From Caenorhabditis remanei (Eukaryota > Nematoda > Chromadorea > Rhabditida > Rhabditidae), in the NCBI RefSeq assembly GCF_010183535.1, contig NC_071329.1:13640001-13704000 (forward strand): a stretch of 64,000 nt of DNA, written 5' to 3'. Both the position numbers and the translations under genes were made by a program. The notes beneath the pieces were generated by a model. That model saw only the letters and a program-made list of their open reading frames with translations. It ran no database searches and had not been told where the DNA came from. Positions 11,645 through 22,104 of this stretch are shown here, piece by piece. Position 1 is the stretch's first letter, and each line of letters starts with the position of its first letter.

Positions 11645-13535
11645 GCATATAAGACAGGCCAAATTTGAAAATTTCATCTTTTCAAGGAAAAGTAGCGGTT
11701 ATCTCCCTAAAGATGTGAAATTGTCACAGATTTTCTTAGCATCTTAGAGTTTATAGCAAAAATAGAGATAATTGCTAAATTTCCACATGCATTTGCTAAA
11801 TTTCCACATTTTCGAGAAACCCTGAGTTTTGCGGGAACCGGACAATGAAATCAGGTTATTCCTGAAATTCTAGAAAAAGTAATTCTTAAAACAAAACGTG
11901 ATAATCACAAAATCAGTTTATTGACGTGAAAAAAACGTTGAATCACAAAATCACAGATTCGTTTCATGAAACGAATCGGGGGAAATATAAAAAAAAGGAA
12001 AGTTTGAAACGTAAATAAAGTAAAACCGTGAACTAATCGTGGATACCCATTCTGGATGCGAGCATCCGGGATGGGGAAACATGAGAAAAACTAGAAAAGG
12101 TTATAGGCGTGAACTATGAAATGTGGATTCACATTCTGATTTCACGAAATGGAAATGGGGAAATTTGGAGAAGGCCAAATTTAAAGACGATGGGAATTAG
12201 AGAGCTTTCACAGAAATACTCTTGTAGACCTCTGAATATACTTCCGGCTAGCCAACATTGAATTTTCTATCATAAGACTTCTGAAATAGAACATACAGTT
12301 ACGAGGAAGGTTTTCTAACAACTAACCTTTTGCGAAAAAGCATTTGTCTCAGCAGTCCTTAAACTTCAAAACTGTCCAATATCCATAAATTCACGATTAA
12401 ATCTGAAAGTGTATTTAGAAGACTATGTCACCTGCTTTATAGAATAGTTTAGGTCATAGAGCCGAAAACAATGTATCCCGATTGAAATCATTGAGAAGAA
12501 TAGGCTAGCAACATACGACGATGTTGAAAATTAACAAAATGAATAAAATACAACAATAGGAAAAGGTCACGGATAATAATCAATAAACCTGAATCCCCGT
12601 TTTTTGCAGTAAGAATCACGTGACCTTACTCTGTTGTTGTTGTATTTTATTCATTTTGTCAATTTTCAACATCGTCGTATGTTGCTAGCCTATTCTTCTC
12701 AATGATTTCAATCGGGATACATTGTTTTCGGCTCTATGACCTAAATTATTCTATAAAGCAGGTGACATAGTCTTCTAAATACACTTTCAGATTTAATCGT
12801 GAATTTATGGATATTGGACAGTTTTGAAGTTTAAGGACTGCTGAGACAAATGCTTTTTCGCAAAAGGTTAGTTGTTAGAAAACCTTCCTCGTAACTGTAT
12901 GTTCTATTTCAGAAGTCTTATGATAGAAAATTCAATGTTGGCTAGCCGGAAGTATATTCAGAGGTCTACAAGAGTATTTCTGTGAAAGCTCTCTAATTCC
13001 CATCGTCTTTAAATTTGGCCTTCTCCAAATTTCCCCATTTCCATTTCGTGAAATCAGAATGTGAATCCACATTTCATAGTTCACGCCTATAACCTTTTCT
13101 AGTTTTTCTCATGTTTCCCCATCCCGGATGCTCGCATCCAGAATGGGTATCCACGATTAGTTCACGGTTTTACTTTATTTACGTTTCAAACTTTCCTTTT
13201 TTTTATATTTCCCCCCAATTCGTTTCATGAAACGAATCTGTGATTTTGTGATTCAACGTTTTTTTCACGTCAATAAACTGATTTTGTGATTATCACGTTT
13301 TGTTTTAAGAATTACTTTTTCTAGAATTTCAGGAATAACCCGATTTCATTGTCCGGTTCCCGCAAAACTCAGGGTTTCTCGAAAATCTTCAAAACGTGTG
13401 GAAAATCAGCAATAATTCCCATATTTGTTGAAGATCAATGACCACGTTGAAACGGTTGTGAATCCACTGATTAATTAAAAGAAATGAGAGGTCTCGTTCA
13501 AAAGATGAAGTTTTCAAATTTGGCCTGTCTTATAT
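11645..13535. repeat. 1.9 kb palindrome (near-perfect inverted duplication)
   Basis: The left arm, about 11809-12572, reappears inverted at about 12618-13386 with only scattered differences. The loop is roughly 45 bases and is partly self-complementary itself. Outside the core, 11648-11690 (AAGACAGGCCAAATTTG...) is again matched inverted at 13499-13533, so the original symmetry was longer. No long ORF lies in the arms and no transposase is seen. Either a foldback-type element or a recent inverted duplication would explain it. Confidence 0.85.
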
Positions 13536-13752
13536 TACCGAAGTTTTTCACTTTGACAATCAGTAACTTTCAAGATAAACCCTATAAAAAAACGGTCAAC
13601 TACAAAAATGATTTGCTATTATTGCTCTGTCCAACCCATACAAAATTGAGTTTATCGGACAATCAGATGACACCAAAATACACTGTCAAAGTTGGTAATT
13701 TTCCACTGAAAACAGCCAAAGTTGATAATCATTTGAGCGGTACTGTACGAAA
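13535..13752. repeat. Half copy of a Tc1/mariner-type palindromic MITE
   Basis: It ends in ...GAGCGGTACTGTA. It matches one arm of the elements at 23224-23695 and 31855-32284 (CTCTGTCCAACCCATACAAAA, GTCAACTACAAAAATGAT). Only one arm is present, abutting the big palindrome. Confidence 0.6.
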
Positions 13753-14049
13753 TTTTAAGACTTCGGAGCTTTGTGATCCAAAGATCCAGACTTGGCTCAT
13801 CAAACCTCGGCCTATCAATAAACTTATAAATACCAATTTAAATGACCAAGTGATCGTATGGTTTCCAGTTCGCTACATTTTTCATATCTGTAAATTCTAA
13901 TCTTGATATTTTCATCTTTTCGTCTGCAACTTGATGCAGCCAAAGTGTCGTTCATCTATCAAATAATTATCAATGAGATCAAACCAAAAGACAAAAAGTT
14001 TATATGAATAATAATATTTTGCAAAAAGTTTTTAAAAAACATGAAAAGA

Positions 14050-16126
14050 TTACGCTAAATCAACAAAAGTCGTTTGTTTCGAAGAGTTGAAAGGTCTCGA
14101 TGAGACGACGGTTGTGACGGCGGCATCTGATAGTGTCTTCGTGTCGATTTTACTTTTGACAGACCCATTGAGGATTAGGAATATCAGACAGTTCATGGAA
14201 CCTGGAAAATTGTTGTTTTATGTTTCAGATATCGAACATTGATCCCATTCACTCTATACATCGTTCTAGATTCAGAGAATTTGATCAGTCCACTTCTCTT
14301 AGCGGAAGTAAAAGTTCAATTCAATAATTTTTTGATCTTTCCTAATTAAACTTCCCTATCTGAAAAACTAACAAAATCTAATTATAGTCCAAACTATTAT
14401 TTTCTTCCTTCTCATTTATAATTTCCTTCTCTTTTTTCCATATTTTGCTTGTTTGATTTCTAGAAGCAATTTTGAGTCAGAAAACATGTCTTACCACTCG
14501 AAAGCAAGGAGGCTACGTAGAAAGCTCCGAATTTCTCGAAAATTGAGAACCCTGTGATTGTTTCAACAAGAGATACCAGAAGGGATGGAATTGTGAGACA
14601 GAACAGAGAACTGAGAAGGATACCACACGTCGTTCGATTGGCTTGACGGAACTTTTGGGAGGCAACCTGAAAAATACAAGAAGATAATAATAGAAGAGTT
14701 GTTTGAGAGTGAAATGACAGAAGGGCTGGGAAGCTGAGAAAACGCTGATTCCAAATATATATTTACTTTTTACCCTCGAGGCCTGGTATTTGAGAAAAAC
14801 CAAGTCAAAGTTTGAAACAATCGAGAATTATTAACTTTTTAATACGCTAAAATTGCAACAAATTTTAAAAAAAGTTTTTCAGAAAGGTGAACATTGGTCA
14901 TTTTTCCGAATTTTGACCTAGTTTTTCACGAATACCAAGATACAAGGACAAAAACTGAATATATATTTGGAATCAGCGTTTTCTCATCTTTTCAATGATA
15001 TAGGTCACGTCCCAATACTCCAAACTGACTCCATGGCGTTCCCTAGTAAATCTACTCAACTTATGATTGGCGATTACCATATTTTTCTTCCGTTCCGCTG
15101 GTGTTGCACCCATCCATCCACTCTCACGAGACAACTTTTGTACTTTGAAGAAAACGAATAAGCTCATGACTATTATGATGATTCCGCAGGTCTGAAATTT
15201 GGGTGATGGGGTGTTTTGGATAGTATAAGGGTTACCATGTTCGAAGAACCCCAATAAGTTCGGAATGCATCATGGACAAAACAACCGAGTGATGAACAAT
15301 TGATACGCTGCTCAAAGCGAAATGAAAAAATACAGAAAACAGTATCGATGAGGCCAATGAAGACACAGACAACCATCAAGATGTTTGAGCAATGAACATG
15401 ATCTATTTTACGGTAGATCAAAGGGAAATATAGGGCCTGAAAAAACAGAATTGCACGTAGAAATACGACCCTCGATAACTCACCAGAATCCTTTCTGCTG
15501 CTGCTCCTGCATTTAAAACTGATGAGATTTTGAGAAACATTGGTAATGGCCAGTCAATGAATGCGATAACTTGTGGATTGTAGTCGACAAATGTGGTATC
15601 CCAATAGTATACGAAGTAGCAGATTTCAGGCATGACTGAAATTAAAATTATGATATTATTACAATGATTAGACTACACTTACTGGCTACAGCGAAAACAA
15701 TATCGGTGACTGTCATATAGAGAATGATACGGAGGTTACGTCGAGAGTCTAGTCGTTTTCTGTAACTTTCATTGACTGGTTTCAGGGATTTAGAGAGATA
15801 AACTTACGTGAAAAATAAGTAAAGTATCACAGAATTGCCAATAATCGCCAAAAGACCCATAAAAATACAGTAGCAATCAGTGATGAGATATAACTTCAGA
15901 CCCATTGCGTCACGAAGGATTGGACCCTGAAAGTCAAGATTCATGACTGATTATAATGAATATAATAAAAGAATAATGAGAAAGAGAACATGTTTTTTGC
16001 TTGAACCTGTCTATGAGTTCTTTCTTAAAATTAGATTTTTGGTGATGTTGTCATTTTTCTATAAATTTAAGTCTACAGTATCAGCCTGAAATGTTTATTT
16101 TCAGAAAAAAAACTCACTCTTGACAT
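14050..16126 (-). CDS. Seven-transmembrane chemoreceptor, Srbc-like (receptor 2)
   Basis: Eight exons: 16126-16118, 15926-15808, 15759-15683, 15635-15484, 15436-15236, 15191-15078, 14666-14495 and 14201-14050, giving 331 aa with all phases closing. The first exon is only nine bases (Met-Ser-Arg). It is a predicted sensory GPCR. Visible motifs: GLLAIIGNSVILYLFF in TM1; VDYNPQV; AGAAAERILALYFPLIYR at the end of TM3; NCSSLGCFVHDAFRTYWGSS before TM5; ANRTTCGILLSSLF in TM6; then a Ser/Thr-rich tail. The 201-base exon carrying TM4 is the same length as in receptor 1 at 4246-6250, and the other shared boundaries match in phase, so they are tandem paralogues of the same family. Intron 6 contains a palindromic MITE. 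All exons are open. Confidence 0.85.
14725..15048. repeat. Palindromic MITE in receptor 2 intron 6
   Basis: The arms share CTGAGAAAACG...TTCCAAATATATATT and CTCGAGGCCTGGTATT with their complements and end ...CGTTCCCTAG. The left outer end is worn. Better copies are at 18647-19257 and 30505-30807, each bounded by TAGGGAAG...CTTCCCTA. Confidence 0.65.
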
Positions 16127-17361
16127 GATGGTTTCCTAGACTCTTGTGTAAAGATTATTGCCACCCTGTGAGAACTTGCCCAATTCTGTTATATACCTCG
16201 TTCTTCATGTTTTTCTCAATTTCAATTTCCCACTGACTCAAGTTTTCAGGTGCATAGATTACATGAGTCTCCCTTTTGATGACTCATGTTACATCTCGGT
16301 TCGCGCGGAACACGGTGAAACGAACGGTACGGAGGGGGAAGCTTGTCTGCGTCACTCGTGTGGTAGACAGTCTCTCGACAGAAAAGTTTGCTCAAATACG
16401 GAAGGGATTGTTCGGGAGTTCAAGTTGATATTATTGCTACATGAGCATATTTGGAGAGTGGAATAGTGCACTATGATCGGTTTACTTTTATTTCGTTTCA
16501 TGCAGATTTGGATGTTTTCTCGTTTCAAAAGTAAACCTTGTTAACTTAATTTTCTATGATTATCTATTAGCTCAACACAGTTCTTAAAACTGCGCTCCAC
16601 CGAAATCCCCTTGAAAAATGTATATTTTTCCTTGAGTCTCTAAACTTCGCACGCAATTTTCTTCGGTTTCGGTAGAGCGCGGTTGAAAGGAGCATGCCGT
16701 GCTAATATAGCTTAAGACCAAAAAGATTCAAATTGAGAGAATAAATACTTAAACTTCATATAGTTTCGATTTCCGCTTCATTAAACTAACTTTTGCATTC
16801 AAGTGGAACCATTTCATAGCAGACATGAGCTTATCACGAAAAAGTGAATTTCAAATTAGTGTAGGGAAATTTCAGATTTATATAATAAACTAGGTATAGG
16901 ATAAATCTGATCTAACGGAACTCTTTTTGTTAGAAAACAAACTGAAAAATTTCTGAATTAGTGAGCAACACAGTGTTTTTTCAAAAATTCGTGTCATAAT
17001 GAAATCAGAGGCCCTCAAAAAGGAAAGATGACACATAACGGGCTTTAAGAGAAGTCAGAAAAAATACAACCTTCCAAAATACGGCGAAAGATCTATTAGC
17101 ACGTCATGCTTCTTACAACCGCGCTCTACCGAAACCGAACAAAAGTGTGTGCGAAATTGAGAGACTCAGAGAAAAATATACATTTTTCAAGGGGATTTCG
17201 GTGGACCGCAGTTGTAAGAACTGTGCTGAGCTAATAGAAGACTTCTAACTCATTCCACTTGATTCTCTCGTTTAACTTAGCAAACAAGTTGGTAGTTTGA
17301 TCAAAAGTTTACTATCCATATTACAGTATCCCTACTTCATTCAAGTTACAGGAATGAGAGA
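16127..17361. other. Divergent intergenic region between receptor 2 and the Pit transporter
   Basis: It holds the start-side regions of both flanking genes. Two MITEs of the TTAGCTCGGCACAG family (16565-16707 and 17094-17236) lie about 390 bases apart in opposite orientation, so together they form a long imperfect inverted repeat. A GC-richer segment at about 16250-16400 follows an acceptor-like TTTTCAG and could be a 5'UTR exon, but no start leads into a known reading frame. A TTACAG acceptor at 17346-17351 directly precedes the Pit start. Confidence 0.5.
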
Positions 17362-20300
17362 ATGAACTACAACAACCATTTGGTTCTCTACCCACAGTAC
17401 TACGTGACCTTGACAACTCCAGCTCAACTGCCACTGATTCCTGAAGCATATAAACCATTTCCACATTATAATTTGGTAATACTTTTCAATTTCACTTCTA
17501 GCAATTCACTACTCTTTCAGGAAGCAGTACAATGGGCTCTTCTATTTGGAGTATGTTTTATGCTTGGAGTTGGAATGGGTGCCAACGATGTGGCTGACGC
17601 TTTTGGAACATCTGTTGGAACTGGAACAGTTACAGTTACTCAAGCATTCATTCTGGCTACCGTAGTAGAAATGATGGGATCAGTGGCATCTGGTTTTGCG
17701 GTAGATGGAAAATCATTGAGTATTGTGGACACAAGCAGCTATGCTGATAACCCGGATGAGCTGGTTATCGGACAGATTGCGATGCTTGTTGGGTGTGCCA
17801 CGTGGCTTATTGTGGCAACGTTCTACAGTATGCCAGTTTCATCTATCCATTCTTTACTTGGAGCAACAATGGGATTCTCATTTGTGCTCCGTGGAGTGAA
17901 CGGGATAATTTGGAAACGTGTCTTTCTGATAATGGCGGTCTGGATACTGTCACCTATTGCATCAGCGATTTTTACGCTGATCACGTTTTTCTTACTTGAT
18001 GTGACTGTTTTGAGAGCGGTAGGTAACTATTAAAAAATCAAGTGAGAAAGAAATTTCAGAAAAATCCAGTGAAAACTGGACTGTTTCTTCTACCAGGAAT
18101 CTACGTCATAGTGGTTTTTGCCAATGTTTTTCTATTTTTACAAGATGGAAGTAGAGGTTAGTTTTGCACAGTAAAAACAAAGAAATTAAAAACAAAATAC
18201 CTTTAAATGTTTAATTATAGTACTCCGATTGGACCAAATTCCGTTCATGTACACAGTTGCAGTATCACTAGCTATTGGAGCTTTAGCTGGATTTCTAGCG
18301 CTATTCGTAATTGGACCAATAATGAAAAGAAGGTTGAAAAGTGAGTTGGAGGAGTCATCGGGAAGATCAGACCACCAAAAACTTTTCTATGTATTAGTCA
18401 GATATTCCCCTCCTTTTTCGTCACTCGAAACGCATCACAAGTTCCGGGTGACTAGGAACTAGTACTTTAAAAATGAAAACATCTTGGGTTTTTGACTAAT
18501 GGATGTATGACATGTGTCACTGTGAGAGTATGACCTATTTATTTTGGTTTTGAGAAAAAGAGAACCTTTGGTAGAATATGCGTAAAATGAAATAGTTCGT
18601 CAGATGGCGTCGCTAGAAGAGTGAAGCCAAAGGGGTTTGACTGACTAGGGAAGGTCATGGAGTCAGTTTGGAGTTATGTGACGTGACTCATATCTTTAGA
18701 AACCTGAGAAAACGGTAATTCCAAATATATATTCAGTTTTTGCTCTCGAGGCCTGGTATTCGAAAAACACAAGATCAACGCTTGGGAGGGTAGAGAATTA
18801 TTACCTGTTTATGCCTCAGGCTTGAGATCTAAGGTTTGAAGCCTAAGACAATAAGTACCTTAGAACGTAGTTTATATGAAAATCCAAGTCAAGATCTTCA
18901 AAATTATAATAATCCCTTAAGGTTTGGTTGAGTTTTCAAAAAGTTAAAAAGGTTGAAAAAAATAGAATTTTCATCCAAATGGGGCACCAAAAACATAAAT
19001 TTTGTGTATGTCGGTGTGTCCGAATGTCTGAATGTCCAAAAATCCCAAAAATCCCAAAATTTGGTGATGTTTCCAGAAAGTTACAAAATTTTGAAAATTG
19101 CGATCTATCCTTTTTGCTGAACTTTGACCGTTTTTCTCGTATACTAGGTCTCGAGGGCAAAAACTGAATATATATTTGGAATCAGCGTTGTCTCAGCTTT
19201 TCAATTATATATGTCACGTCCCAAAACTCTAAACTGAGTACAAGACCTTCCCTAGCGAGCTATTTGGAAAGAAAGCTAAGGTTCTTATTGAAGAACTGGA
19301 TTACAATTGAACGGAGATTTAACAAAAAATTCAGAAAAAAAACTGCTCATCATCTCTCATTTTATTCAGAAAAAACGGAAGAACTTCCTCGAATCGCTAG
19401 TTCGTTGTCCTACACATTCCCAATACGACCTAGTGGATGGTTACGAAAAGCTGTCTATTGGGCGTTTCCACCAATGAGAAATGACGATCAAAAAGCTGTT
19501 CGATTGTTTTCGTTTCTTCAAATTTTGACAGCCTGCTTTGCTGGATTCGCTCATGGAGCCGATGACATCAGGTGAGTTAACAAATCAATGAGTTCTGATT
19601 GTAACCTACAGACAACATGTTGAAAAATGCATATCGTGGTTTCTAACTCAATTTCTTCTTATTCTGACACACATTATAATTAACTTACACAAACAAAAAA
19701 AGAAGAAAAATTAATCTCTGGAAAGGAAAAAAAAAAGAAATTTCCAAAACTATCCGAGGTGTTTTAATTTGGAAACAAACCGACTCATTTGAGTCTGTTT
19801 TTGGGCAATAATTTGGATTTTTAATCAACTTTATTTTCGGAAATAAGTTTTTTCCAGATACAGAGGAAAACTATGTTGATCAATGTTGTTTTTCAGGAAT
19901 TGTGTGGCACCTATTCGTGATTTGATACACATGTACAATCAAGGATATCGAGATGACAACACACAATTGAATGTGAGTAATCAGAGGCCAAATAGGTTAT
20001 GGGAATGAGGTAGTTCTGAGAAAGAAGGGTTGATTTGTGGCCAGAACGAAGGTTGGTATAGTGGAAAACATACTGATCGATGGAATTTAATAGGGACGGC
20101 AACTAGAATGAAGTTGCAGTAAAACCTGTAACAGACACCTACCGGTGCCTCTTCACAGCGGTATATCTCGGCTCTACAGGAAATTTCAAAAAAACTGGTA
20201 ACAGGCAAAATGTAGCTTATTGTTCATAGAATATTTCTTCAGTTGAAAAAATTTTCATATCTTTAAAGACAGCCGAGATAGGAGGCTCCAAGCTCTTGCT

Positions 20301-22071
20301 GTCGATACTAGAAATTTAAAAATGCCCAGTGAAGAAGACGGTACTAATCTTAAATATCAACATTTTCATGTTAGACATCTTCTGACAAAATTAGAATTCC
20401 TGACTCATTGTTTGAGAACCGTAAGCTATAACTCACAGCAGACATAGAAGTTTACAACCTAGTCAGCACTGGTCAGCAGTCGAAATTCGAATGAAATTGG
20501 GTAATCCGCCACTAGCCAATAGTCTAAAAAGGATAATTATTTCAATTTTTATTTCAGAACAGGTATTATTAAATGAGCAATAAACTGATATCTTACCATG
20601 AGACTTCAGTTGGACGTCGAAATTATCGAATCAAAACTTCTGAAAGCGCTCAAATTTTCTGTTTCCTTTGGGAAATACTTGCTAGACAGAAGTTACGAAT
20701 AATATATCAAAACGAACGCTCCGTTTTCCATTTTTACTCTACTCTTTCTTGGTGGCTAATCAAATCAACCCGTTCTCGGTCCAATTTTCTTCTTCTGATT
20801 TCAAGCTCGCCGAGTTCTAAACGCATGTTTTGTCAAGAAAACAGGAAGTTACATTGTGTTCTTTCAGATATCGGTTTATGTTGGATTACTTACCACTCTT
20901 GCCGTTCTGATGGGAATTTGGACACTCGGAATTCGAGTTATTAGGACTGTGGGAGAGAATTTTGCAAAAATGAATCCGGCAACGTAAGTGAACCGCACCA
21001 CAGGGGTGCGAGACGTAAGGTCCGCAACGAACAGTTTTGAATTTACCTGTCGAACCGCGCTGCGTGCACATCGCGTTTTTAATTGACTGATACGACAAAC
21101 AAACGCTAAACTTGAATTTGGCACTCAGCCAAGTCCTTTTTTGGCACCGTGCCAACCGCTGTGCGACGGAGCTATAACCAACAAGTTGAACCCACTTGAT
21201 AGGTAGAAAAGATCTGATATTTTGCATTTACGACTAGGTATCAAAAAATGTGCAGAACTTTTGACCTACATGATTTCACTAAAAAGGTTATGCCAATCAA
21301 CTTGATTTAGGTGACAAACTGAAAGCCTAGCACTTCCTTAACTGAGTTTATTGAACATAATTTTGCAACTCGGAGTTCCGGGTGTCATATTCTACACGTT
21401 GCCATAAAGTGTGATTCCATATTCAAGCACCAAAGGACCCCCGTGAAAATTCCAACTTTTTACACTTTACAGAGGCTTCTCGGTGGAATTCGGTGCTGCC
21501 GTGTGTGCTTTGGCCACTAATATGTACGACATACCACAAAGTATGACGCATTGTCTAGTCGGTTCAATTTTCGGATTGGGATTAGTCAGATCTGGGCCGA
21601 TATTAAAATGGCACACTGTCAAATATGTTTTTCTTTCTTGGATATTGACAATACCGGTTTCAGGTGCGTAAGACAATTTATTAGAAAATTTCTAACTGGG
21701 TCGAGTTCTGTCTGGTAACATTTCAAAAGGGAATTCTTTGGAGACGCGACTTTGAAACGGTCTATAAATTTGGTTATAGGTACTTTCGGCTCCGGGGAGT
21801 CCATTTCGGTATATGCGGCCGATTTGGGATTCCATGTGAAAAATCTTAAGCATATTAAAAGTTTGAGAGCTCATAACTCGACTCGCAGAGATATTTAGCA
21901 GGTTTTGATGGCAGAAATGGACTCCACGTAGTCGAAAGTAGCCATTACCTAATTTATGAATCATTTGAAAAACGCGTCTCCAAAACGTTCCCTCGTCAAC
22001 TTTAAATTTAACTTTTTTCAGGTCTCATCTCAGCGGCTGTTATGTATCTTCTACAGGCGATACTTTCATAG
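17362..22071 (+). CDS. Sodium-dependent phosphate transporter, Pit (SLC20/PHO-4) family
   Basis: Nine exons: 17362-17475, 17521-18018, 18060-18156, 18221-18340, 19370-19571, 19897-19972, 20868-20983, 21473-21663 and 22022-22071, giving 487 aa, normal for worm pitr proteins. It is an inorganic phosphate importer of the plasma membrane. The first Pit repeat begins GMGANDVADAFGTSVGTGTV, the canonical signature. The second begins FLQILTACFAGFAHGADDIRNCVAPI, where the usual GANDVANA core is changed to GADDIRNC. Hydrophobic helices flank both, with a polar loop of about 80 residues (including the KKTEELPR region) between. The first intron is 45 bases, in frame and stop-free. Introns 4 and 8 hold MITEs. 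The stop lies 33 bases from the stop of the convergent gene at 22105, so the 3'UTRs must overlap. Which pitr paralogue it is cannot be said. Confidence 0.9.
18647..19257. repeat. Palindromic MITE in Pit intron 4
   Basis: Inverted arms of about 140 bases end in TAGGGAAGGTC and its counterpart GACCTTCCCTA. Inner landmarks are CCAAATATATATTCAG and CTCGAGG in both orientations. The middle is AT-rich filler. It is the same family as 14725-15048 and 30505-30807. Confidence 0.75.
21720..22010. repeat. Palindromic MITE in Pit intron 8
   Basis: CTTTGGAGACGCG at the left is answered by CGCGTCTCCAAA at the right. Inner blocks (CTATAAATTTGGTTATAGGTAC; TTTTGATGGCAGAAATGGAC) also pair with their complements. 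A related copy is at about 8930-9310. Confidence 0.65.
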
Positions 22072-22104
22072 TCAAATTTTCTTTTAAAATTTAAATAAAA
22101 TCAT

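Noticed and set aside
16158..16466. ORF of about 100 codons between divergent genes
   Set aside because: It starts at TTG, not ATG, and no splice join to the Pit gene keeps frame; a 5'UTR exon is the likeliest reading.
21030..21190. tRNA-like unit on the minus strand in Pit intron 7 (AGCTCCGTCGCACAGCGGTTGG and GCGGTTCGACAGG)
   Set aside because: The box spacing is too long for a tRNA and no terminator or folding arms were found; at most a SINE trace.
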